Of a stretch of 64,000 nt of DNA, positions 33,880 to 45,929 are shown piece by piece. Both the position numbers and the translations under genes were made by a program. Position 1 is the first letter of the stretch. Every line of letters starts with the position of its first letter. The notes under the pieces were generated by a model that saw only the letters and a list, made by a program, of their open reading frames with translations, did not search any database and was not told the origin of the DNA. Source of the DNA: Nageia nagi (lineage: Eukaryota; Pinophyta); NCBI GenBank assembly GCA_050084985.1, contig JBITNC010000001.1:60760001-60824000 (forward strand), given 5' to 3'.

Positions 33880-34668
33880 TGTTTACAAATAAAAATATTT
33901 TGAGAATGCAAATAAATCAATACCTGTAGTCTCAAAGGAATATTTGTAAATTCTAAGATAAAGGATAGTAATTTATAACAAGAAAAGCTGATATAGGAGA
34001 TAATGAATAATTGGAATCAAAATGACATCACCAAACAAGATTGATTTTATATACTTACCTCATGGATCATACTTGATATTAGTGAATGGAAGATAGTGAT
34101 AAATCCCCAACAACTAATGAAGTCTGCACTTAAAGTCATGGAGCAAGGTGATCCAAAGAGAGGGCTATGGGCAATCTATTTCATGCTTTGAAGGAGCATT
34201 GATGGTCTATTTTTGTCTATAAAGAGCATCGATGGTATTTGTTAAATTGTATTCCATTTTGAATTGACTCTATGCCTCCACATGGGCCCTTGATGATCAT
34301 AGTTTGATACTCAAAGAACCTAGATAATGGTCAGGAGTCTTGCATAAGGAAGTACACAAACCCAACCTTGAATGGTAGTGTCAAAAGACACCTAAAAGAT
34401 TGCCATCATCAAGACCAGATATGGGATCATGTATCTCCTTGATGTGGAATTACTATTAGATCCTTATTTATATAGATAATAATATGACCTACTACTTAGG
34501 TCAATGTGTACCTACATAAATAAGAATATAGTAAGTTGATGATATATATTGATCATATCCAAAATAACATAAATATTCTTAAACTAGATGTGTATAAGTG
34601 TAGTCACATATTTCCTAATGTATTAAATTAAATGCATAAATTAATTTTAGGTGATAAAAAATGCCCCA
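33880..34668 (-). repeat. Gypsy B 3' LTR
   Basis: About 789 bp matching 60418-61222 almost throughout. It runs from TGTTTACAAAT to GATAAAAAATGCCCCA on the plus strand. Read on the minus strand it starts TGGGGCATTTT after CATCCAAAG, a common start for plant gypsy LTRs. Confidence 0.85.
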
Positions 34669-35105
34669 CTTTGGATGAAAAATTGAAAATCATTAGGTGT
34701 ATTGAGATTTTTTATTCAAAGTACAACCAAGATGTCATAGCAATCAAATATTGATAAGTATTGACAAGCATAATACCAACACTAATCAATCTATTTTGAC
34801 ACTACACTATGATAAAGATATAAGAAAGATGAGCAATCATATTGAAAAAAGTTATGAGTTTAAGAAAACCCCCTCATATGACATCCATCATGTTGACCCT
34901 AGTTGATTTTGATGTGCTCCATGAGCTCCAATGATGACCTCCAAAAGAAAGATTTCTAGGGTCCATAACCATCTACCATAATGTCACTAATGATAATTAC
35001 CCTTATTTTTGATATGTGGAGTACAAACATATTAGTCATTAATGGTTCTATCCATTGATCTTATGGAAGTTGGATTTCCTATTGAGAGGAATTATGACAA
35101 ATTAA
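34669..35105 (-). other. Gypsy B 3' untranslated region
   Basis: Between the integrase end and the 3' LTR of B. No coding capacity was recognised. Confidence 0.55.
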
Positions 35106-35350
35106 GAGCTGACACTCCACCAAGAGGCATATTGCAATGAGTATGAGAGCTAAAACTCTACCCTAAAAGGCATGATATGATGAGAGCTAAAACTCTACAC
35201 CAAGAGGCATGAAACTAGGATGATGATATGGGAGCTAACACTCCATGCCAAGAGGCATGAAACTAGGATGATGATATGGGAGCTGAGACTCCATGCTAAG
35301 AGGCATGCAAATTTATGATCTAGGAGCTAAAACTCCACACCAAGGGGTAT
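35106..35350 (-). repeat. 37-48 bp tandem repeat in the gypsy B 3' region
   Basis: Six units, starting at 35106, 35147, 35184, 35232, 35280 and 35324. Each begins GAGCT and continues AAAACTCTACACCAAGAGGC or a close variant, then a spacer rich in ATGATGATATGG. Two units of 48 bp are nearly identical; the outer ones are shorter and more diverged. Confidence 0.85.
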
Positions 35351-35549
35351 TTAATGATTCTTTTATTTTTGCTATTTTGATTGTGAAATAGGACCATAGG
35401 CGATCCTTTCCTACTAAATGTAGAGCACTAACACTCCTCCTTTGACATTGAAATGAACTTTTATTTTGAATTTATGCCATTTGTTCACATGCTTATTCCT
35501 ATAGTAACATTTTTATGAAAATAGATGCACAAAGTGACCCATAGGTCAC

Positions 35550-36853
35550 CTATATGTGATACTTCTTTAGGTGCCTAGCATTGATGGGGTTTTTGAGAAC
35601 CTCCCCATCTAATGTAGATAATCTATATCTACCTCTACTGAAAACCGCTATAATAATGTGTGGGCCAACCCAATTTGGCTCAAACTTTCCTTTGATTTCA
35701 TCCTTTACTGTAGTGTTAGAAACATTCTCTTGGAGAACCAAATCCCCAACCTTAAATGCCTTGGGCACCATTTTCTTTCCATAGGCCCTCTTTATTCTTT
35801 ATTGATATGTTCTGAGATGCTCTAGTGCATTAATTCTTTTCTCATCTAATTCTTCTAGCTGATTTAACCTTGCTTCTCATTATTATGGTTCCTTCATGAT
35901 TTCTTTCAGTGCAATTCTCAAATAAGGGATCTCAATTTCAAGAGGAATGACTAGTTCATCACCATACATAACAGAGTATGGAGTAGTGCCTATTGCTATT
36001 CTTTCACTTATTCTATATGCCCATAAAGCATATGGTAATTGATCATGCTAATCCTTCCATTCTTTTTGATAGGTTTTCCAATATTTTCTTGATTATTTTA
36101 TTTGTTGCTTTAGCTTGTACATTTCCTTAGGGATAGTAAACTGAAGAGAATCTCTATTCAACCTTCATCTTTTTACAAAATTATTTGATATCTTTTCCTA
36201 TAAAATTTGCACCATTATCCATGATTAACTTTGAGGTATGCCAAATTTGCAAATGATATATTCCTTGATGAAATTGATAACATGTTTTTGTATAGCTATT
36301 TTCAAAGGAATTTCCTCAACCCATTTCATGTAGTATTTAGTCGCAACCAAGATAAACATGTGCCCCTCACTAGATGGAGGATTGATAACTCCCATGAAAT
36401 CCAAAGCCCACATTGAGAAAAGCCATGGTGATGTGACATATTCAACTCTTGAGTAGGTGTTAATTCTAAGTGTGCATGCTTTTAACATTTTGCACACCTC
36501 TTATCATTCTCATAACAATCATGGTCCATGGTGGGCCACCAATAATCCATCCTAATCAACTTGCCATAAACTGATCTCCCATTCAAATGACCTCCATATG
36601 CCCCTCCATGAGCATGCTCTAATGCTATTCCAATCTTGTCATAATGAAGACATCTCAATAGAACACCATTAAATGATATTTTATAAAGTATATCACCAAT
36701 AATGGCATATTTTGTAGCAAGCCTTTTCATTCTAATTTGTTCTCTCTTATCAAGTGTAGCATCAATAAAGTTATCCCTCAAATATTTGAATATGTGTTGG
36801 TACCAAGGACTTACCTCATAACCAACTTTTTGAGAAACAAAAACCATTTTCAA
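35550..36853 (-). pseudogene. Gypsy B integrase
   Basis: Complete set of integrase parts on the minus strand. The HHCC zinc finger lies near 36600-36485 (AHGGAYGGHLNG, then DYWWPTM, then CYENDKRCAKC). The core entry at about 36440-36300 reads SMWALDFMGVINPPSSEGH, FILVATKYYMKWVE and FIKEYIICKFGIP. The C-terminal region at 35771-35550 reads FKVGDLVLQEN, KFEPNWVGPHIII and LDGEVLKNPINARHLKKYHI. The first catalytic Asp (LDF) is kept. The section with the second Asp and the Glu (35780-36220) is broken by frameshifts. The C-terminus has no chromodomain, in line with a Tat-type element. Confidence 0.85.
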
Positions 36854-36859
36854 TTCCTC

Positions 36860-37320
36860 CTTACAATTGATGGAGTTCCCAAGTTCTTGATAATGAAAGT
36901 AGTCTCCCTACTTTCTATATTAATTGGTATGAGTGAAGCTAAACTTGCCATTGCATCTGCTAGCCTATTATTATTCCTTGGAATGTTTTCTAATTGATAC
37001 TCTTCAAATCAAGCAAGGATTTTTACAATAAGGAATTTATATGGAATAAGCTTCTCATCCTTTATGTTGTAGATCTCATTGACTTGATTCACTATCAGCC
37101 ATGAATCCCCATAAATATGCAAATGCGTAACTCCAATCTCTATAGCTACTTTGACTCCTAATATGAGAGCCTCATATTCTACCATATTATTAGTACATTC
37201 AAATGATAATTTGTATGACATAGAATAACATCATTCTAAGGTGATATCAATGCTATTCTTGCTCTTAACCCTCGCATACACTATGATCCATCAAAATACA
37301 TTTTCTAGAGTTTTGAAACC
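36860..37320 (-). pseudogene. Gypsy B second RNase H (aRNH-like)
   Basis: Located between the ordinary RNase H and integrase, where Tat-lineage gypsy elements carry an additional, archaeal-type RNase H. On the minus strand: MYFDGS near 37310, a repaired-by-eye gap with stops, then YKLSFECTNNMVEYEALILG, HLHIYGDSWLIVNQVN and IPYKFL. Visible catalytic-type residues are the Asp of FDG, the Glu of YEA and the Asp of GDS. Compare the corresponding domain of element C, which sits upstream of RT. Confidence 0.75.
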
Positions 37321-37580
37321 TTTGAAAAAGAAACATTGATGATCTTATTATCTTCAAAAGAAGGCTGCAACTGATCCTCTTCTATATGTTTTATGTTTCC
37401 TACCAAAGTGCATTCATCCTAAAATTCCTCTCTAAGTTTTGTACTATCTTCCATGGGAAATTTTGCAACTACCTACCCTTTAACTAATTTTTGTTTCACT
37501 AACTTGAGATCAAATTCCTAAAGTTGCATGATCCATTTTGCTGACCTTCCATAGAGGCATGGTGTTGACATTAGATATCT

Positions 37581-38600
37581 TTATGGGTTTGCCTGAGTAA
37601 GTACATGTGTTGTGCTATTGATCATATAATGCCTCAACTTCTCAGTAGCAAACACTATACATTGACATAACTTTTCAATGGGTGTGTACCTGGTTTCATA
37701 TTCTTTGAATGTTTTGCTAATAAAGTAGACTACTCTCTCTTTATCGTCTTCTTCCTTATTTGCCAATATTAATCCAAATGCATGTTTTGTATCCAATACA
37801 TAGAGCCAAAGAGGTTCTCCATGCTTATATAGAGCTAAGATTGGTGGGTGTAGCAAATATCTTTTATTCTATCAAATGCTTCTTGACACTTAACATCCCA
37901 TTTAAACTCAACTTCTTTCTTAAGTAAATGAGATATAGGAGCTATCTTATCTATTAATTGATAAATGAATCTTCTAATAGCTTGAATCTTACCTTGGAGG
38001 CTTCTCAATTGCTTTAGATTCATAAGAGGAGACATTTTTATGATGGCCTTAATCTTCTTTGGATCCACCTCAACTCCCCTCCAAGAGATAATGTGCCCCA
38101 GAGTTTTTCTAATGATACCCCAAATACACATTTTTGAGGTTTGATTCTTAACTTGTATTGCTTCATCCTTTCAAATGCTACTTTTACATCCTTGACATGA
38201 TATTATTTATTCTTTGATTTCATCAAAATATCTACATAGAACTCTACTATTTTATGAATGAAGTCATGAAACATGACTATCATTGCTCTTTGATATGTGG
38301 CCCCTACATTTCTTAAGACTAAATGGCATTACCTTGTAGCAAAAGTTGCCCCAAGGAGTTCTAAAGGCTATTTTTATGCTGACCACTTTCCTTGATTTTT
38401 ATTTGATTATATCCTAAAAATATATCTATAAATGATAACATTTCATAACCTACCAAACTGTCAATGATCATATCTATGTTGGGTAGTGGGAAATCATCTT
38501 TTGGACATGCTTTATTGAGATCTTTGAAATTAGTACATACTCTAATTTAACTTGTATGATTTTTCATTAGGACTACATTGGCCATCATTCTAAATAATCA
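37581..38600 (-). pseudogene. Gypsy B reverse transcriptase and RNase H
   Basis: The minus strand shows a decayed RT. DFPLPNIDMIID near 38490 is followed by the catalytic box at 38227-38238 reading YVDI rather than YVDD, so the second catalytic Asp is lost. The connection region follows (RGVEVDPKKIKAI, LRSLQGKIQAIRRFI, KEVEFKWDVKCQEAFDRIK), then RNase H at 37856-37581 (EPLWLYVLDTKHAFGLILA, YFISKTFKEYETRYTPIEKL, LRHYMI). The RNase H frame is open for about 90 codons, but upstream frames shift. Confidence 0.85.
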
Positions 38601-39544
38601 ATGGGCCTAATGAAGCCAACTTCCAATAGTTTCTCAATTTCCTTCTTGACTAGTAAAGAAACTTAAAAAGGTATTTTTCTCAATTTTTTCTTTATAGGAA
38701 CTACTTCTTTCTCAACAACCAAGTTATGTACCATAAAATTTTTATCTAATATATACATATCTTTATATGACAATGCAAATAATTTGGAATAATCATGAAA
38801 GGATTGAATCAACTCATTTTGCAAGGTTCCTCAAGGAGCTTACCCATTTTTAAGAGTCATGGTGTCTCTTGAGAACCAATGTTAACCTCTTCTATCTCTT
38901 CATTCAACCAAGTCATATCTAATTTTGATGGTGTGGGAAATGTAAACTCTCCCAATGCCTTGATTTTATCTTCCATAGATTCACCAAAGAAAGATGTACA
39001 TCTAGATAATATTTATGAGTCCTCTTTTCATGTCTAGCTGGATATTTAGTTCTAGCACCCATAGATTCTAAAAAAGCGTCATCATTCTCAAACAAGTCTA
39101 TAGCATGTATTGAATCTTCATAATCTATTCCACATTAAATAACAAAGAAATTTTTATCATCTCTTACCCATTCATCCTTTTGCATTAATAACAAAAAATT
39201 ACACTAACCATCATCACCATCTCCATGATATGGAATGATGCAACATTTATTTTCCTTTGTGATTTCCTATAAAGAGGACCATCAATAGTCTTCATGAAGC
39301 CCAAAGGAGCATGGGTGGTCCTTTTCCTAAGCCTCCTACCATCCATCCAAGCCTCTCTTTGGATTGATGTTATTACATCCATAATGGTGTATGAACCAAA
39401 CCTGATATCTTTGACATTAATTCTCTATAATGCTTTTCTATAGATTTGATCATTCTTAGCTAGGATAGCCTCATATTCTACATTATATGGAACAAATCTC
39501 TTAGGGAGAATATAATTACACTGTTTGGCTATCTACTCATCTGT

Positions 39545-39834
39545 TTATACCTTGTAAACATTTCTTTCAAAATAAAACTTGAAACATCTATGCAAAGTGG
39601 ATGTTACTCCTTCCATGTCATCTATCCAAGGTCTTCCAAGAATGAAATTGAAATAAGGTTTTCTATCTATAATGTAGAAGAGGGTATGAAGTACCTTGTT
39701 TCCTACTTTGATTAGAAGTGTAATGATTCCTATACATTTCTTTGGAACACCATCAAGCCTCTTAAATCTCATGGTAGTCTCTTCTCTTGGAGGTGATAAA
39801 TTCGGATCAAATTATGAAAGCAAGTGAGTGGTAG
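39545..39834 (-). pseudogene. Gypsy B aspartic protease, C-terminal part
   Basis: The minus-strand frame reads MRFKRLDGVPKKCIGIITL, KVGNKVLHTLFYIID and FILGRPWIDDMEGV, the back half of a gypsy protease with the ILGRPW landmark. The N-terminal half is on the far side of element C at 58756-58850; the two halves join at one copy of the GGTAG target site. It lies upstream of RT on the same strand. Confidence 0.8.
39830..39834 (+). repeat. Target-site duplication of element C, left
   Basis: GGTAG directly before the C 5' LTR. The identical 5-mer follows the 3' LTR at 58756-58760. Confidence 0.85.
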
Positions 39835-41180
39835 TGTATATCTATACATAATAAATTCTTTATTAAAGCCTCGGTGTACTTTACTTTCAATCATGAGTTC
39901 ATTTTAAGATCCCCGAGAGTTTTTTTGAAGTAAATAAAGCATGCTAGAGTGAAATGATGATGCCACAAAGAAATGATAGTCACAATTTTGGTAAAGATCA
40001 GGTTTTGAAGATGGTGAGGTCAGTAAGGGGTAATTGAAAAGCCAAAGTTAGTGAATAAAGCATGCCAGAGCGAAATGATGATGTCACGAAAGAAAGGATA
40101 AGCTCAATTTTGGAAAGGATCAGGTTCTGGAGGAGGTGAGGTCAGCAAGGGGTAATTGAAAAGCTGGAGTCAGTGAATAAAGCGCATCGAAGCGAAATGA
40201 CAATGCCATGAAGAAAGGATAAGCTCAGTTTTAGAAAAGATCAGGTTTTGGAGGAGGTGAGGTCAACAAGAGATAATTGAAGAGCCAGAATCTATAAATT
40301 AAGTGTCCCAAAAGTAAAGTGTTCCAAAATAAAATGATGATGTCATAGAGGAAAAGATAGTCACATTTTTGGTAAAGACCAGGTTCCAGAGATGGTGAGG
40401 TCAGCAAGGGGTAATTGAAAAGTTGGAGTCTATGAATAAAGCATGTCGAAGTGAAATGGTGATGTCATGAAAGAAAGGATAATTGTAGTTTTGGAAGATG
40501 TTACCTTCCATGACCTTCTCAATTTTGTAACATTCGGACAAGTGGCATATATAGATGATGATAGTTAGAAGTGGCCAAAATCTTGAGGCCATTTTTGTAA
40601 CCATTCTATTTTCATTTTCTTGTAACTATTATTTTTGCAATATAAGTATATGAAAATAAAGTGAAAAAAGGGGTCAGAAGCTCTAGTTTTGCTCTTTACA
40701 TTTGTTCTCTAAGATTAACATTTTTTATCAGTAATATGATATCATCTTGACCTTTCTTATCTAGAACTTATAATTGTTATTCTTAATTAGGTCACATGGT
40801 GGCTATTTGGCATGTTTCCTGAATGATAATTACGAGCTGTTAGTATAACTGTGTCTACATACATGGTAGAGTAAAGCTGGGAAACTACTCGAGAGTGAGA
40901 TCTTGTACTGTAGTTGCTACACTATATTCAGGCCAAGGTTTCACACCCTGTGAAAGCCCGCGTTGAACTAGTGATTCACCTTTACTTTCTCTCTTGTGAC
41001 CCTAAGCCCTTTGCTTAAATTCCTTGCATTCTACTCCTTTTATTTTCTTTCCTATTACTCTCTTATACCCAATAGATAAGGAACTAGCCTTCTCGGAGAT
41101 CAGACTATCACCATAGTCTGCTCTTGATTTACTTTGGTTGAGATTTTCATGGTGCATATATTACATAATCCTAATCAATG
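39835..41180 (+). repeat. Element C 5' LTR
   Basis: 1,346 bp, begins TGTATATCTATACATAATAA and ends in TCAATG (the 3' LTR ends TCAATA). The first half carries about five 120-bp tandem units (39930-40500). The rest holds a TATA-like CATATATAGATG at about 40546 and a GC-richer segment before the end. Confidence 0.9.
39930..40500 (+). promoter_or_regulatory. U3 tandem units with decayed TGACGTCA-like sites
   Basis: Units of about 120 bp start AATAAAGCATGCC at about 39933, 40053 and 40176, with further units about 40300 and 40435. Each contains GAAATGATGATGTCA or a variant (TGATGCCA, TGACAATGCCA) about 20 bases in. In the other two LTRs the same position reads TGATGTCA or TGACATCA. Both are one-step CpG deamination products of TGACGTCA, the palindromic bZIP/CRE-type site. 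The regulatory role is inferred from position and repetition only. Confidence 0.5.
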
Positions 41181-41191
41181 GTATTTCTTTT

Positions 41192-41209
41192 TGGCATGCC
41201 CGGTGGGAC
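41192..41209 (+). other. Element C primer-binding-site region
   Basis: TGGCATGCCCGGTGGGAC begins 12 bases after the LTR end and is repeated after the internal LTR at 47424. A TGGC-x-x-GCCCGG-type sequence directly after the LTR is usual for many plant gypsy elements, but the cognate tRNA was not determined. The spacing of 12 bases is longer than normal. Confidence 0.45.
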
Positions 41210-41328
41210 ACAAAGAAACTTATTGGTGACTCTGTTGAAGCACTATTTATGGTATGTATTAAAGCAAATTGTTTGTAAATATCATATGTGCTTTTGAACC
41301 TTTTATTTTCTTTTGCAACCTAGAGTTT

Positions 41329-42720
41329 ATGTGGACTAGATCTAAAACCAAAGCAGCAAAAGAAGCACCAAATTTTAGAATGTTTGATGCTCCTAAGAGA
41401 AAGACCCTGATCAAGTCCAAGTCTCTGAATAGTATCAGCACCCTAAAATCCTTTACCAAGCTAGAACCATTCAATCTTCACACTAGAAATACCTCTCCTA
41501 AAATGGCTAATCCAGCTCAGAATATTTATCCAACATGGGACAATTAGGGTACCAATAGCCCTGGCCATGTTGCATGACATCCCAGCAAATGTTTTCAAAA
41601 CCCTTCCAGAGTTTGATGCAACTTCAAAAAAAATAGCTTATGAGCATTGTGTTGATGTAGCTGGCCTAGCCAAGATTCATAATATTCAACATGAAGATGT
41701 CATGGTGAGATTACTGGCTCAGTCTTTCAAAGGAAAGGTCCTGGATTGGTACAAGGGCCTTCCCAATGGATCTATAACCACTTGGGCTCAACTGGTAGAG
41801 CCCTTTATCTTAGAATTTAATGAATTAGGATATCCTTTTTCTCTATTAACACATTTCACTTCAATCAAAAGATATGAGCAAGAAAATATCCCTGATTTCA
41901 ACATTAGATTCTAAAAAACTTGGATGAGAGTCCCAATGCTAATCAAGCCTTAGCAATTTCAAGCCCTAATGTATTACTTGAGAGCCTTTCCTTTAGATCT
42001 CTCTTTGTAAATCCAAAATTCTATAGTAAATACTTTCCCAGAGGTCTATAGACAAGCAGTATATGCCAAACCCTATCTTATTTCAGTAGGAAAATTACCA
42101 AGTCACATGCCAATGCCTTATTTTCCAGTAACCACCCAAAAGCAAATTTTGAGACCTCAAGTAGTTAGTTTAGCTCCACCTTTGGCCAGTATTCCCACCC
42201 CTATTCAACAATGGCCATCAACCTTGCCAGTCCCTAGAGCTCCCTTGGCCTTACAAGCCCCTCCTCAACCTAATATGAATCAAGGGGTAGCTTCATTGGT
42301 AGAGATTCAGGAACTCTAAAATTTGTGTAGGAATATGGCAAATTAGATTACCATTCTAAGAAGGAAAAGCAATGTAAGAAGATATCCTTATCCTGCTATA
42401 GAAAAGGCTCAGCATGTGTTAAATGAGGATGTAGACCAAACTTCCTCTTTCGGGTCAGCCACTAGTTTGTGTTTGGCCTACAATGATGCTCATGAACAAA
42501 CAACATGTCCTATTTATCAATACCAAGAGTATTTATCAAGAAGTGGGGGTATTCCCCCCCTTGTGTAGCAAACGACATGAACCAAGATGTGAACGTGATG
42601 AATTTTGCACCAACGAATATAGGAGTTTTTGCTATGGAAACCAAATCAGGGAAAAAACCCCTAGTCTCCGGTATTCTGGAAAGAAAAGTTGAATCCCAAA
42701 AGAGTTTTGGTTTAGTGATT
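41329..42720 (+). pseudogene. Element C gag, copy 1
   Basis: Likely start is the ATG at 41329 (MWTRSKTKAAKEAPNF); upstream in-frame codons lie in the leader. The frame is lost at 41547 by a small insertion, then resumes as MLHDIPANVFKTLPEFDATS at 41567-41914, the retrotransposon gag core (VMVRLLAQSFKGKVLDWY, WAQLVEPFILEFN, IKRYEQENIPDF). A Pro-rich stretch follows (42107-42319). A cysteine cluster near 42470 (CLAYNDAHEQTTCPIY) is a mutated zinc-knuckle-like element, better kept in copy 2. The stop after NIRF is shared with copy 2. Confidence 0.85.
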
Positions 42721-42959
42721 CCTAAAAAGTAAGATGCAATTTTTGGTTCTAAGGAAAAGACCCCAGAAAAGGAAATGGTTTCTCAAAAATTTCCATTTCC
42801 AGAAACCAAACCGATTCCTAAAGCCAGTGATCAAAATCTTCGAAAGTTAAGGTTCCCTTCACTCACCAAGCATCAAAGAAAAGATGATACTCTACAGCTT
42901 TAGGAAAGATTTACCAAAATATTTAGAAATAAATTGGTGAACCTCTGGCTATCCTAGAG

Positions 42960-43726
42960 TTCAACATTATGGTAGAGCTAAAGAGAACTCCCGCAAGAGT
43001 GTCCTTGTTTGAAGCTTTAAAAATTCCTAGGCAAATTGATTTACTAAAAATGTCTCTTATAGCATTGAATGAAGGAATGGAAAGAGTGCTTAATATTTTT
43101 GAGACATCAAAATATCTAGGGATGGGAAAGAACAAACCTCTGGCTTTTTATATGACTCTAGAAATTGAGGAATATGTACTTCATAATTGTCTGGTTGATT
43201 CCGGGGCAGCTACTACTGTGATGCCTAAAGCAGTGTGTGATGTGATGGGGTTGCCTATGACAAGAACATCCATCAGAGTACTACAATTGGATTCCACACC
43301 TATCAAAATAGTAGGAGTGATCAAAGATATAGTCCTGAAAATACATAAGGGTCCCTTATAATCATTACTCAAGAAGTTGTAGTTGTTGAGCTGCCCCCTT
43401 TGTTCGGGCTATGTCTATCTAGAGAATTTATAGCTAAAATAGGGGGTTATCTAGCAATGGACTACACCCATTATTTGATCCCTTGTGGAAGTAAGAGGGT
43501 AAGAGTAAATAATGAGGAAATTTTTGAGTTTCATGTAGAGAAAAAGGAGGAGATTTGTGCAATCTTTGGTGAATTGGAAAAATCAGATGAATTACTAGAA
43601 GAACTGCAAATCGAAGACCCTTGTAGTATGAGTATGCTCAACACTATCTACGACCTGGAGTTTGGAAATTATTATTTAATAGAACCAAAATCTTTCATCT
43701 TAGAACTCATAAGGGAAGATTTCTAG
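42960..43726 (+). pseudogene. Element C protease, copy 1
   Basis: Aspartic protease that would cleave the gag-pol polyprotein. A pre-protease motif TPARVSLFEALKIP lies at the start (gypsy B has the related QAKVTFFELL before its protease). The catalytic motif DSGAAT is intact at 43197. The frame breaks at 43361 and resumes at 43400-43726 (FGLCLSREF, GGYLAMDYTHYLIPCGSK, then an acidic tail). Confidence 0.8.
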
Positions 43727-43745
43727 AGAAATGAAATTTGGGAGA

Positions 43746-44135
43746 TGTCTTTTGATGGGGAAAAATCTAAAAATGGATCTGGAGCTAGAATTTCCCTGAC
43801 CAACCCAACTGGTAAGGTACATAAATTTTCTTTCAGACTCACCTAGTTCTGTTCCAATAATGTAGCAGGGTATGAAGCTCTTTGCCTTGAACTAGAACAA
43901 GCCATCAAAATGAAAATTCAGTGTTTAAAGATCAAAGGGGATTTAGAGTTGATCATGAAATAGGTGACAGGTAAATGTTCAGTCAAGCATCATTATTTGA
44001 AATCTTACAAGAATCAGGTTTGGGATCTGTTTGAGCATTTCAAAGCACTACACATTTAGTCTGTCCTAAGGAAATTCAACCAAGAAGATAACACCTTAGC
44101 ATAAATGGGAGTTAGGTTTGATCCTACCAATGACT
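43746..44135 (+). pseudogene. Element C RNase H-like domain upstream of RT, copy 1
   Basis: An additional RNase H fold lying between protease and RT. It reads MSFDGEKSKNGSGARISL, then a TAG where copy 2 has Trp (in F-x-L-T-W-FCSNN), YEALCLELEQAI, KIKGDLELIMK and a C-terminal KFNQEDNTLA. Compared with copy 2, the Ser in GDSELI is Leu here and the A-D pair of EADTLA is lost (EDNTLA), so the fourth catalytic-type position is damaged. In most Tat-type elements, and in gypsy B, this domain follows the ordinary RNase H. Confidence 0.75.
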
Positions 44136-44539
44136 GGTTCTGGAGGAAGGGTGTTCAGCTCATTTTCAGGCCATCAGTTCTAGATAATGATTCCTTTTGG
44201 TAGGTATTCCAGGATGAGGCTCAAATTAACCAATTTTTATTACAATAAGCTGTATGTCATACAGTAGGTGAAGAGGAATCCAAAGTTTTCTAAGAACAAG
44301 ACATAATTCAGCTAAACAATAATAAAATCCCTAAGGATTTGATTCCATTTGAAGGATTGCTTGACAGGAGTGACCAAGTAAAAAGAAGAGGTATGAATAT
44401 AAACCCAGATAACTATAAAGAACTTGAAGTTTTTCTAGGTAAGTCATTAAAAATTGGTATATCTAATACTCTAGAATAGATTCAAGAAATTGTACAATTA
44501 TGCAAAACATATGTTGATGTTATTGCTTGATCTTATGAT

Positions 44540-45375
44540 GATTTAAAGGTTTTTGATAGATCAGTGATACATCATACAATTGAGTTGATAGATGATGCTA
44601 AACCAGTAAGACAAAAATAAAGACCAGTAAACCCTAAGATCAAAGTTGCCATGAAGTAAGAGGTTTTGAAATTGTACAAGGTTGGGATAATTTATCCCAT
44701 CAAGCATTCCACTTGGGTAGCTAATCTTGTGCCTATCTGGAAGAAAAATGGTGAGATAAGGTTGTGTGTGGATTTTTGGGGCTTAAACAGAGTATCTTTG
44801 AAAGATCACTATCCCTTATTGCCAATGGAATAGATACTAAATACTATAGTTGGTGCTGAAAAGTTCTCTTTGATAGACAATTTCTTCGGGTACAATTAGG
44901 TTTGGGTCTAGAATGAAGATCAATTCAAAATAGCTTTTACAACTAAATGGGGCACATTTGCTTTTCAGAGAATGCCTTTCAGACTGTCCAATGTAGGAGC
45001 TACTTTCCAAAGAGCTATGGATCATGCCTTCAGAGAGTTAGTAAACAAGAGTGTATTGGTGTATCTTGATGATATTACTATTTTCTCACATGACAAAAAT
45101 TTACATGTTCAACACTTGGAGCAGGCCTTCATCAAATGTAAAAGGTATGGCATATCTTTGAACCCTAAAAAGTCAATTTTTGCAGTAGATGAGGGAAAAT
45201 TACTAGGTCATGTTATTTCAAAAGAAGGTTAGGCTATTGATCTAGATAGAATTAAAGTAATAAATGACTTAGTTCTTCCATCCAATAAGAAGTCCCTACA
45301 GTCCTTTCTTGGTCAGATTAATTTTGTTAGGAGATTCATTCAGGATTTCTCAAGTATTATCAAACCCATCACCTG
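44540..45375 (+). pseudogene. Element C reverse transcriptase, copy 1
   Basis: Reads VIHHTIELIDDAKPVRQK, GIIYPIKHSTWVANLVPIW, GEIRLCVDFWGLNRVSLKD, HYPLLPME, FTTKWGTFAFQRMPFRLSN, ATFQRAMDHAF, then the catalytic box YLDD at 45062-45073, and NPKKSIFAVDEGKLLGHVIS. Several CAG/CAA or TGG codons have become stops (for example ME-stop-ILN, YN-stop-VWV). Confidence 0.9.
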
Positions 45376-45376
45376 A

Positions 45377-45750
45377 ATGTTAAAAAATCATACTCCTTTT
45401 GTGTGGACTGAAGAAGGTAAAGAAGCTTTTCAAAAAATCAAGGCGGTAATTACTAAAGCTCCTATACTAAGAAACCTAGACTTTAGCAAGGAGTTTATTC
45501 TGTATGCTTATGGTTTTGATACCAGTGTAGTAGCTATCTTAACACAGAGGTATGAAAGAAATGAAGAATACCCTATTACATTTTTTAGTCAGACCTTGAG
45601 TAATTATGAGGAAAAATACACATTTATTGAGAAACAAGTGTTGGCGATTCTTAAAGCTCTTGGTAAATTGAAGCATTTTGTAGCTCAGAGTAAGGTTTTG
45701 ATCCTAACCATTCATCCAGATGTTAGATCTTACATTATGCAGGGAGAAAT
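45377..45750 (+). pseudogene. Element C RNase H, copy 1
   Basis: Ordinary gypsy RNase H directly after RT, start of a 313-codon open stretch (45377-46318) that also covers the integrase N-terminus. Landmarks: FVWTEEGKEAFQKIKAVIT, FILYAYGFDTSVVAILTQ, YPITFFSQTLSNYEEKYT and EKQVLAILKALGKLKHFV. The stop just before it replaces Arg (ACC-TGA; copy 2 has ACC-CGA). Confidence 0.9.
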
Positions 45751-45929
45751 TGGGGAAGGAAGACCTAGTTGGATTTCAAAAATACTCAAGTATGATGTAG
45801 AGATTTGGCCTACCAAGCTCATAAAAGGAAGAGCACTTTGTGAGCAGCTTGCAAAATCCATGCCATTGGATGAAGGGATGATATGTTTTATCAAACAAGA
45901 AACCCTGAAGCCAGAATATGAGAACACAA

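Noticed and set aside
35106-35350. CRISPR-like array
   Set aside because: Units are contiguous degenerate tandem repeats without unique spacers, in the 3' region of a plant retrotransposon.
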